Source of the DNA: Microbacterium radiodurans
Lineage (GTDB): Bacteria; Actinomycetota; Actinomycetes; Actinomycetales; Microbacteriaceae
DNA: 64,000 nt
Assembly: GCF_008710705.1 (NCBI RefSeq)
Contig: NZ_VYRZ01000001.1
Span: 930,001 to 994,000, forward strand
Direction: 5' to 3'
Below are positions 57,683 through 64,000 of the stretch, one piece after another. Both the position numbers and the translations under genes were made by a program. Numbering within the stretch: position 1 is the first letter of the stretch; every line of letters begins with the position of its first letter. The notes beneath the pieces were generated by a model, which did no database searches, was not told the origin of the DNA, and saw only the letters and a program-made list of their open reading frames with translations.

Positions 57683-59008
57683 TCAGAAGGCGGACAGGTC
57701 GGCGCGCAGGCCCTGGCCGGTGTAGTCGGTGCGCAGGATGCCGCGGTGACGCAGCACCGGGACGAGCTCGTCGAGCGCGCGGTGCAGCGTGACGGGATGC
57801 AGGTCGCCCGAGAAGATGAGGCCGTCGTTGTCGGCGTCGTCGCCGAGCGCCTGGATGACGTCGGCGATCTCCTCGGCCGTGCCGACCGTGCCACCGGCGC
57901 CGTCCGTCACGCGTCCGAGAGCCGCCTTGCCGGCGAGGACTTCGCGCAGCGTCGCGTCGGAGAAGTCTCCGAACCGCCCGAGCAGACCCTTGATCGTGCC
58001 CTTCGAGACGTGGTCTCCGAAGATCGCGGGGTCGAGTGGCCGGTCGAGATCGAGCGTCGTGAGGTCGGTCTCGAGGTCGCTCGACCACGCTTCGGCGACC
58101 TCGACGAGCGTCGCCTCGTCGGGATCCCGTGAAGCCTCGACGATGCGTTCCGCCTCGTCGACGGAACCCGTCACGATCGGCTTGAACACGAAGAAGGTCT
58201 TGATCGCGTCGGCGTCGCGTCCCGCCGCGACCGCCGCCTCGCGCACGCGCGCCCGGTAGGCGCGTATGCTCGCCGGGTCGAGGTTCGAGAGGGCCAGCTG
58301 GATCTCGGAGTTCGCTCCGGCGAAGCCGATGCCGCGCGGCGATCCGCCGGGAGAGGCGACGATCGGATCGCCCGACGGCAGCGGCTCGGCGTTGAGCGGT
58401 CCATCGAACGAGAAGTACTCGCCGCGATGCTGCACGGCGTGGATCTTCGAGCCGTCGGCATAGATCCGGGTGTCGGGGTCGGCGATCAGCGCGTCGTCGT
58501 CCCAGCTGTGCCAGAGCAGGCGCAGGGCGTCGAGCCATTCCTGGGCGCGGTCGTAGGCTGCGTCGTGGCCGAGCCGTTCGCCGCCGAAGTGGTGCGCCGA
58601 GCCGACGTCGGTGACGACGTTCAGGCCGAGCCGGCTGCCGCTCAGATGCTGCAACGAGGCGAACTGGCGCGCGGCCAGGTACGGCGGCCAGGCCGCCGGG
58701 TTCACCGTCGGGATGACGCCGAGGTGCTGCGTCGCGGCGAAGAGATAGGGCGCGAGGGTCCACGGGTCGTGCTTCGGACCGCCGTAGGCCTTCCGCACCC
58801 GCAGGCCGAGGGTCTCGGGCGTGATGCCGACCGAGAGGGCGTCCTCGATGAGGACGAAGTCGAACCCGGCCTGCTCGAGCTCGCGCGCCGAGTGCTGGTA
58901 GAGATCGGGCTTCTGCCACGCCCAGTTCCACCGCTGGTAGGGCCGGGCCCAACCGTGCGGACCGAAGCCGCGCGAGAGGAACCAGCCAAAGTGCTGCGTG
59001 CGGGTCAT
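57683..59008 (-). CDS. LLM-class flavin-dependent monooxygenase (NtaA/SnaA/DszA family)
   Basis: Protein of 441 residues. FGWFLSRGFGPHGWARPYQRWNWAWQKPDLYQHSARELEQAGFDFVLIED begins a bacterial-luciferase TIM barrel; LGLNVVTDVGSAHHFGGERLGHDAAYDRAQEWLDALRLLWHSW is the NtaA/DszA family core. These use reduced flavin from a separate reductase (one is encoded at 61412-61978) to break C-S or C-N bonds. The start overlaps the PLP enzyme stop (ATGA). Confidence 0.88.
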   Translation of the reverse strand: MTRTQHFGWFLSRGFGPHGWARPYQRWNWAWQKPDLYQHSARELEQAGFDFVLIEDALSVGITPETLGLRVRKAYGGPKHDPWTLAPYLFAATQHLGVIPTVNPAAWPPYLAARQFASLQHLSGSRLGLNVVTDVGSAHHFGGERLGHDAAYDRAQEWLDALRLLWHSWDDDALIADPDTRIYADGSKIHAVQHRGEYFSFDGPLNAEPLPSGDPIVASPGGSPRGIGFAGANSEIQLALSNLDPASIRAYRARVREAAVAAGRDADAIKTFFVFKPIVTGSVDEAERIVEASRDPDEATLVEVAEAWSSDLETDLTTLDLDRPLDPAIFGDHVSKGTIKGLLGRFGDFSDATLREVLAGKAALGRVTDGAGGTVGTAEEIADVIQALGDDADNDGLIFSGDLHPVTLHRALDELVPVLRHRGILRTDYTGQGLRADLSAF

Positions 59009-60366
59009 GCCGACACCGCTTCGAGAGGAGCCGCCACCGGCGTCACGGCGGCGGCGGTCGTCGTGGCAGCCGCCGCCGCGAGACCGCGTTCGAGGTCGGC
59101 GACGAGGTCGGCGGCGTCCTCGAGTCCGACCGAGAGGCGCAGCAGGCCCGGACCGACGCCGATGAGCTCGAGATCGGCGTCGGAGCGATGCGCGTGGGTC
59201 GTCGTCGCCGGATGCAGCACGAGCGAGCGCACGTCGCCGAGGTGGGTCATCGGGGTGAACAGGCGCACGGCCGTGGTGAGGGCCTCGGCGGCGGCGCGCC
59301 CGCCCGCGAGCGTGAACGCGAAGAGCGCGCCCCGGCCGGCGGGGAGCAGGCGCTCGGCGAGGTCGTGGTCGGGGTGCGAGGCGAGTCCGCTGTAGTCGAC
59401 GCTCGCGACCTCGGGTCGGGCCTCGAGCCACGACGCCAGCGTCGCTGCGGTCTGCGACTGGCGCTCGACCCGCAGCGACAGGGTCTCGACGCCCTGCAGC
59501 AGCAGGAACGCGTTCAGCGGCGACGGCGACGGCCCGAACCGCATCGCGACGCGGCGCGCGGCATCCAGGAACGCACGCTCGCCCGAGCGCTCGACGAACG
59601 TGCGACCGTCGGGGCCGGTCTCGCCGGCGATCTGACGGAAGCGGCCGGGAACCGCGTCCCAGGCGAAGCGGCCGGCGTCGACGATGATGCCGCCGAGGGC
59701 CGTGCCGTGGCCGGAGAGGAACTTCGACGCCGAATGGACGACGATGTCGGCGCCGAGCTCGAGCGGCCGCAGCAGATAGGGCGTTGCGAGCGTGGAGTCG
59801 ACGATGAGCGGGATGCCGTGGCGGTGGGCGATCTCGGCGACGACCGGGATGTCGAGGACACCACCGCGCGGGTTGGCGATCGACTCCGCGACGAGGGCGC
59901 GGGTGTCGGGCCCGATCGCCGCCTCCCACGCGGCGGGGTCGCGGGGATCGTCGACGAAGTCGGTGGTGATGCCGAGGCGCCCGAGATCGGAGCGCAGCAG
60001 CTCGCGCGTGCCTTCGTAGATGGCGGAGGCCGCCACGATGTGGTCGCCCGCCTCGAGGATCGTCAGCAGCGCGGTCGAGGTCGCCGCTTGGCCGCTGCCG
60101 ACCAGCAGCGCTCCGACGCCGCCCTCGAGGTCGGCGATGCGGCGCTCGGCCGCGGCGGCGGTCGGGTTGCCCACGCGGGTGTAGCTGAAGCCGGTGTCGG
60201 GGTCGGCGAACCGCGATTCGCCGTCGGCGAGGTCGTCGAACTCGAATCCCGCCGTGAGGTAGATCGGGGTCGCGCGAGCGCCGTGGGAATCGAAGCCGCG
60301 CGCGCCGGCGTGCAGCTGGCGCGTCGCGAAGGCGAGCGGTGCGGGGGAGGATTCGAGTCCGGGCAT
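59005..60366 (-). CDS. O-acetylhomoserine sulfhydrylase / cystathionine gamma-synthase-like PLP enzyme
   Basis: Protein of 453 residues. FATRQLHAGARGFDSHGARATPIYLTAGFEFDD and YTRVGNPTAAAAERRIADLEGG are the Cys/Met-metabolism PLP fold; the PLP Lys is in HSASKFLSGHGTALGG. It belongs to the long OAH-sulfhydrylase group with the central insertion. Likely makes homocysteine from O-acetylhomoserine and sulfide. TACAGT (60379-60374) ends 7 nt before the ATG at 60366: probably leaderless. First gene of a two-gene operon with the monooxygenase. Confidence 0.87.
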   Translation of the reverse strand: MPGLESSPAPLAFATRQLHAGARGFDSHGARATPIYLTAGFEFDDLADGESRFADPDTGFSYTRVGNPTAAAAERRIADLEGGVGALLVGSGQAATSTALLTILEAGDHIVAASAIYEGTRELLRSDLGRLGITTDFVDDPRDPAAWEAAIGPDTRALVAESIANPRGGVLDIPVVAEIAHRHGIPLIVDSTLATPYLLRPLELGADIVVHSASKFLSGHGTALGGIIVDAGRFAWDAVPGRFRQIAGETGPDGRTFVERSGERAFLDAARRVAMRFGPSPSPLNAFLLLQGVETLSLRVERQSQTAATLASWLEARPEVASVDYSGLASHPDHDLAERLLPAGRGALFAFTLAGGRAAAEALTTAVRLFTPMTHLGDVRSLVLHPATTTHAHRSDADLELIGVGPGLLRLSVGLEDAADLVADLERGLAAAAATTTAAAVTPVAAPLEAVSA

Positions 60367-60419
60367 GGCGGCAACTGTAGGCGTGGTCGTCGCCCCGCGC
60401 CGCTCGCCTGTCACGGGGG

Positions 60420-60453
60420 GTCACGCTCGACGGCCGGGACCACCGAGTGTGAC
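60420..60453. promoter_or_regulatory. Inverted repeat between PLP enzyme and rhodanese genes
   Basis: GTCACGCTCG (60420-60429) pairs with CGAGTGTGAC (60444-60453), 9 of 10 matching, around a 14-bp loop. It lies in the middle of the divergent control region and is a candidate operator for sulfur-dependent control. Confidence 0.4.
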
Positions 60454-60527
60454 CGCGTGTGTGCTTGCGTGTCGGACTGTTGCACGGCGCCGCGACGCGA
60501 CGCCGCCCGCCTCGCGAGCATGGGGTC

Positions 60528-61385
60528 ATGTCCCCCCTGGTGAGTGTCGACGACCTCGCCGCCGAGATCGAGCGGGGCGCTCCGGTGCGCCTGCTCGACG
60601 TGCGGTGGCGCCTCGATCGCGCCGAAGGGCGGCCGGACTACCTCACCGGCCACCTTCCGGGTGCCGTATACGTCGATCTGGAGCGCGAACTCGCGCGCCC
60701 GGGCGTTCCCGAGCACGGCCGGCACCCGCTCCCGGAGCGCGCCGATCTCGAGGCCGCGGCGCGCCGGTGGGGGCTCCGCTCCGGCGACCGCCTCGTCGCC
60801 TACGACGACAACGACGGCGTCGCGGCCGCTCGCGCCTGGTGGCTGCTGCGGCGGCACGGGCTCGACGTCCGCGTGCTCGACGGCGGATTCCGCGCCTGGG
60901 TGGGGTCCGGTCGACGGCTCGAGCGCAGCGACCGCGCCGCGCGAACGGGCGACATCGAGCTCATCGAACCGGCAGGCGGTGTCGTCGAGATCGACCGTGC
61001 CGCCGTCGCCCCGCGCCTCGGCGTCCTCCTCGACGTGCGTGCGCCGCAGCACTATCGCGGTCAGGTCGCCGGAACCGACCCGGTCTCGGGCCACATACCG
61101 GGGGCCGTGAACCTCCCGACCGTCGCCCACATCGCGCCGAGCGGCCTGCTGCGGAGCCCGGACGAGATCCGCGCCGCGCTCGCCGCGGTCGGGATCGGAC
61201 CCGAGACCGACGTCGTCCTCACCTGCAGCTCGGGCATCCCGTCGGCGCACACCGCACTGGCGTTCGCGGTGGCGGGCCTTCCCGACCCGGCGATCTTCGT
61301 CGGGTCGTGGAGCCAGTGGTCTCGGGATGCCGGGCGTCCGATCGCGACGGGGGCGACCCCGGCCGCGGCGATCGGCGTCGTCTGA
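60528..61385 (+). CDS. Sulfurtransferase (thiosulfate/3-mercaptopyruvate type, two rhodanese domains)
   Basis: Protein of 285 residues. Two rhodanese repeats: VRLLDVRWRLDRAEGRPDYLTGHLPGAVYVDLE and GVLLDVRAPQHYRGQ...SGHIPGAVNLP. The active Cys233 is in CSSGIPSAHTALAF; the loop differs from the CGSGVTA of SseA. It transfers sulfane sulfur to a thiol or cyanide. Divergent from the PLP enzyme. The ATG at 60528 is preceded by GAGCAT 6 nt upstream, a weak leaderless-type box. Confidence 0.86.
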   Translation: MSPLVSVDDLAAEIERGAPVRLLDVRWRLDRAEGRPDYLTGHLPGAVYVDLERELARPGVPEHGRHPLPERADLEAAARRWGLRSGDRLVAYDDNDGVAAARAWWLLRRHGLDVRVLDGGFRAWVGSGRRLERSDRAARTGDIELIEPAGGVVEIDRAAVAPRLGVLLDVRAPQHYRGQVAGTDPVSGHIPGAVNLPTVAHIAPSGLLRSPDEIRAALAAVGIGPETDVVLTCSSGIPSAHTALAFAVAGLPDPAIFVGSWSQWSRDAGRPIATGATPAAAIGVV

Positions 61386-61411
61386 CGCGAGCGCGAGCCG
61401 AGCGCGAGCCG

Positions 61412-61978
61412 TCAGTCGATGACCGACGCGTCGCTCAGCCGGTACCAGGTGCGGTTGTGGAAGACGAGCGCGTCGGCGGGGCTGCCCGGCTCGACGTCGC
61501 GCTCGACGTGCGACTGCAGCGCGTGGCCGGCGATGACGATCGAGCCGCCGGCATCCATCCGCGAGACCACGGCGCAGCGGACCCACGCGCGGACGCCGCG
61601 GTAGACCGGCTCGCCCGTCGTCAGTCGCGACCAGCTGTCGGCGTCGGCGAAGCGGTCGACGCCGCTCGTGGCGCCGAGCTTGGCGAGGTCGAGGTCGTGG
61701 GCGTCGAGCAGGTGCACGACGACCGTCTCGGCGCTCGAGAGGACGACCGAGGCCGAGGAGAGGGCCGAGACCGAGAACACCAGCAGGGGCGGGTCGGCGC
61801 TCACCGACGACACCGATGTCGCGGTCATCGCGACGGGCCCGTCGCCCGCGTCGGCGGTGATGACGGCCACACCGCCCGGGTGTCCGCGGAAGAGCGTCTT
61901 GAAGTCGTCGGCCGACAGCGACGCCCCCAGGTGACGCGAGGGGTGCTGAGCTGAGGGGTCGGGATGCGGCTGCGACAT
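61412..61978 (-). CDS. Flavin reductase (HpaC/NtaB/DszD family)
   Basis: Protein of 188 residues. FKTLFRGHPGGVAVITADAGDGPVAMTATSVSSVSADPPLLVFSVSALSSAS and VHLLDAHDLDLAKLGATSGVDRF form the split-barrel flavin reductase core. It supplies reduced FMN to a two-component monooxygenase, most likely that at 57683-59008. TAGCGT (61991-61986) ends 7 nt before the ATG at 61978; the GTG two codons upstream is the alternative. Confidence 0.88.
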   Translation of the reverse strand: MSQPHPDPSAQHPSRHLGASLSADDFKTLFRGHPGGVAVITADAGDGPVAMTATSVSSVSADPPLLVFSVSALSSASVVLSSAETVVVHLLDAHDLDLAKLGATSGVDRFADADSWSRLTTGEPVYRGVRAWVRCAVVSRMDAGGSIVIAGHALQSHVERDVEPGSPADALVFHNRTWYRLSDASVID

Positions 61979-62001
61979 GATCACGACGCTAGTAACATCG
62001 G

Positions 62002-62028
62002 CGGGCTTTCACATGTTCCGTGAGCCCG
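62002..62028 (-). terminator. Hairpin between PLP gene and flavin reductase
   Basis: CGGGCT-TT-CAC stem pairing with GTG-AGCCCG around a 7-nt loop. It lies after the PLP enzyme stop (62061) and just upstream of the leaderless flavin-reductase promoter, where it could end transcription from the upstream gene. Confidence 0.35.
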
Positions 62029-62060
62029 GATAACGCCGGAAGTCCGATTGTGACGCGGCG

Positions 62061-63422
62061 TCAGCCCTGCGCGAGGTCGACGACCACGCCCAGGGCGCTG
62101 TCGAGATCGGCGATGATGTCGGCCGCCGTCTCGATGCCGATCGAGAGCCGGATGAGGCCGTCGCCGATCCCCAGGCGAGCGCGTTCCCCGGCCGAGAACG
62201 ACACATGGGTGGTCGTGGCGGGGTGCAGCGCCATCGAGCGGACGTCGCCGATGTTCGTCATGCGGCTGATCAGACGGAGCGAGTCGAAGAAGGCCGCCGC
62301 CGCCTCGCGGCCGCCGCGCACGGTGAACGCGAACACCGAGCCGGCGTGGCCGCCGTAGCGCCGCACGGCGATGTCGTTGTAGGGATTGCCCGGCAGCCCC
62401 GCGAAGTCGACGCTCTCGACCGCGGGGTGCGCGTCGAGCCACGCGGCGACCGCGGCGGCGTTGGCGAGGTGGCGCTCCATGCGCAGCGACAGCGTTTCGA
62501 TGCCCTGCTGCAGCAAGAAGGAGTTCACCGGCGACAGGGCCGCGCCCAGATCGTTGACGATGCCGAAGCGGAGGTACGCCTCGAGGGCGCGCGGTCCGTA
62601 CGCGTCGACGAACGACGGCTTGCCGTGGCCGATGGGAGCGGTCAGACCGGGGAACGAGCGGGGCGAGCCGGCCCAGTCGAAGCGGCCGCCGTCCACGATC
62701 GCGCCCGAGAGCGCCGCGCCGTGGCCCGAGAGGAACTTCGTCGAGGAGTGGATGACGATGTCGGCGCCCTGCTCGAGCGGACGGACGAGGTACGGCGTCG
62801 CGACGGTGTTGTCGACGATGAGCGGGATGCCGTGCCGCCGGGCGATCGCGGCGATCGCCGGCACGTCGACGAGGTCGTTCTTGGGATTGGGGATCGTCTC
62901 GACGAAGATCGCCTTCGTGTCGGGACCGATCACCGCGTCCCATTCGGCCTCGTCGCGAGGCTCGCGGACGTAGTCGCTCGCGACCCCCAGCCGCGCGAAC
63001 GTGCGGTCGAACAGGATGCGCGTGCCGCTGTAGATGCTCGCGGTCGACACGATGCGCTCGCCGCTGCCGGCGAGGCCGAGCAGCACCGCCGTGATGGCCG
63101 CCTGTCCCGAGCCGACGACGATCGCACCCGACCCGCCCTCGAGGGCCGCGATGCGGCGCTCGGCGACCTGATGCGTCGGGTTGAGGTTCCGCGAGTACAG
63201 CTGCCCTTCGTCGGCTCCCGTGAAGCGGGCCTCGGCCTGCGCGAACGAATCGAAGCGGTACGCGGCGCTGAGATAGATCGGGGCGATGCGGGCGCCGTGC
63301 GCCGGTTCGTCGATCTCGCCGGCGTGCACCTGCCGGGTGTCGAATCCGAAACCGTCCCAGTCGTACCGCGGCGGGAGCACCTCGTGGTCGGGGAAGGCGC
63401 TGTCGTCGCGAGGTGAGGTCAC
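62061..63422 (-). CDS. Second O-acetylhomoserine sulfhydrylase-like PLP enzyme
   Basis: Protein of 453 residues from a GTG at 63422. FDTRQVHAGEIDEPAHGARIAPIYLSAAYRFDSFAQAEARF, YSRNLNPTHQVAERRIAALEGG and the PLP Lys in HSSTKFLSGHGAALSG are clear. It is a paralog of the gene at 59005-60366, same length and order of motifs but diverged. TAGCCT (63434-63429) ends exactly 6 nt before the GTG, a leaderless arrangement with GTG. Confidence 0.87.
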   Translation of the reverse strand: MTSPRDDSAFPDHEVLPPRYDWDGFGFDTRQVHAGEIDEPAHGARIAPIYLSAAYRFDSFAQAEARFTGADEGQLYSRNLNPTHQVAERRIAALEGGSGAIVVGSGQAAITAVLLGLAGSGERIVSTASIYSGTRILFDRTFARLGVASDYVREPRDEAEWDAVIGPDTKAIFVETIPNPKNDLVDVPAIAAIARRHGIPLIVDNTVATPYLVRPLEQGADIVIHSSTKFLSGHGAALSGAIVDGGRFDWAGSPRSFPGLTAPIGHGKPSFVDAYGPRALEAYLRFGIVNDLGAALSPVNSFLLQQGIETLSLRMERHLANAAAVAAWLDAHPAVESVDFAGLPGNPYNDIAVRRYGGHAGSVFAFTVRGGREAAAAFFDSLRLISRMTNIGDVRSMALHPATTTHVSFSAGERARLGIGDGLIRLSIGIETAADIIADLDSALGVVVDLAQG

Positions 63423-63496
63423 CGTGTCAGGCTAGGGGGCGACGGCCACCGCGGCCGGTCATGCCGTCACACGGCGACAGAATGCGAGGAGCCGAC

Positions 63497-64000
63497 ATGA
63501 CGCACCAGTCGTGGTGGACGCGGCGCTACGGCACCGCGGCGCCCGAGATCGAGCTCCCGACCAACGACGTGCTCGATCTGCTCTACCGGCACCGATCGGT
63601 GCGCGCCTTCGCGTCCGGCGAGGTGAGCGACGCGGCGGTGACCGCGATCGTCGGCGCCGCCCAGTCCGCCTCGACGAGCTCCAACCTCCAGGCGTGGTCG
63701 GTCATCGAGGTGCGGGATGCGGACCGGCTCGCCGAGCTGGCACGTCTCGCGGGGGATCAGGAGTTCATCCGCCGTGGCGCGGTCCTCCTCGTCTTCGTCG
63801 CCGATTGGGCGCGGACGTCCGAGCTCGCACGGCGGCAGGGGGAGCCGGCGGGGGCGGTCGACTACATCGAGAGCACGATCGTGGCCTTCGTCGATGCGGC
63901 GCTCGCCGCGCAGAACGCCGTGGTCGCCGCGGAGTCGCTGGGCCTCGGCGCCGTCTACGTCGGCGCGGTGCGGAACCATCCGGAGGAGATCGCCGAGCTC
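63497..64000 (+). CDS. NADPH-dependent nitroreductase/FMN reductase (NfsA-type), 3' truncated
   Basis: Runs off the window after 168 codons. MTHQSWWTRRYG...LYRHRSVRAFASGEVSDAAVTAIVGAAQSASTSSNLQAWSVIEV is the NfsA/FRP FMN-binding N-terminus; AALAAQNAVVAAESLGLGAVYVGAVRNHPEEIAEL is the later conserved block. It reduces nitroaromatics or flavins with NADPH; in sulfur clusters such genes can serve as flavin reductases. GAGGA lies 6 nt before the ATG. Divergent from the second PLP enzyme. Confidence 0.85.
   Translation, partial: MTHQSWWTRRYGTAAPEIELPTNDVLDLLYRHRSVRAFASGEVSDAAVTAIVGAAQSASTSSNLQAWSVIEVRDADRLAELARLAGDQEFIRRGAVLLVFVADWARTSELARRQGEPAGAVDYIESTIVAFVDAALAAQNAVVAAESLGLGAVYVGAVRNHPEEIAEL

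Noticed and set aside
61386..61411. Repeated GCGAGC units between convergent rhodanese and flavin reductase genes
   Set aside because: Only 26 bp, low complexity, no convincing stem.
1..64000. tRNA, rRNA, riboswitch and phage attachment sites
   Set aside because: I looked for cloverleaf arms, rRNA cores and integrase-flanking repeats by eye and found nothing I can support.

Overview
The window is a chromosomal segment of a very high-GC actinobacterium, most likely Microbacteriaceae (Microbacterium or a close relative). The evidence is near-exclusive G/C third positions, many GTG starts, ATGA/GTGA/TGATG gene junctions, -10 boxes of the TANNNT type placed 6-7 nt from the start codon, three copies of a small protein family (DUF7882-like) that I know mainly from Microbacteriaceae, and a DUF222/HNH endonuclease repeat gene. 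No rRNA, tRNA, CRISPR array, prophage or intact insertion sequence is visible.

Layout. 1-10.8 kb: end of a (methyl)citrate synthase, an SDR, then one + strand run for valine/branched-chain catabolism (mmsA, acyl-CoA dehydrogenase, mmsB, enoyl-CoA hydratase, a MarR regulator) continuing into etfB-etfA and a membrane cytochrome b, then an epimerase-like gene. 10.9-15.9 kb: TetR and GH42 beta-galactosidase, divergent around a palindromic operator, a squalene-cyclase-like protein, a DUF7882 protein and a flavodoxin-type reductase. 15.9-25.6 kb: eight glycosyltransferases in three blocks (minus, plus, minus). 25.6-34.5 kb: an SDR, then a homoprotocatechuate (4-hydroxyphenylacetate) meta-cleavage operon (GntR, FAH-RraA fusion, hpaE, hpaD, hpaH, hpaI in transcription groups) divergent from an MHS-family transporter. 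34.5-39 kb: an HtaA-domain protein and LysR, divergent from a 1002-residue fusion of cytochrome P450, adrenodoxin-reductase-like and flavodoxin domains. 39-45 kb: a frameshifted DUF222/HNH gene, IclR, a MobA-type aromatic hydroxylase and a ThDP enzyme. 45-53 kb: DUF7882 and MarR pairs, small acidic proteins, a Zn alcohol dehydrogenase, an SRPBCC protein, a phytoene-dehydrogenase-like oxidoreductase, a Gfo/Idh/MocA oxidoreductase and PncC. 53-57.6 kb: a DoxX protein with a DosR-like box upstream, a DosR/DevR-like response regulator, and TetR-MMPL. 57.7-64 kb: an organosulfur-type cluster (LLM monooxygenase, two OAH-sulfhydrylase-like PLP enzymes, rhodanese, flavin reductase) and the start of an NfsA-type nitroreductase.

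The strongest candidates for something unusual are the single-chain P450-reductase-flavodoxin enzyme, the DosR-like regulator beside a near-consensus DosR box, the FAH-RraA fusion inside an hpa operon that lacks a visible hpaF, an 89-bp terminal-inverted-repeat element present twice at identical length, and a set of at least nine apparently leaderless promoters, four of them in two divergent pairs.
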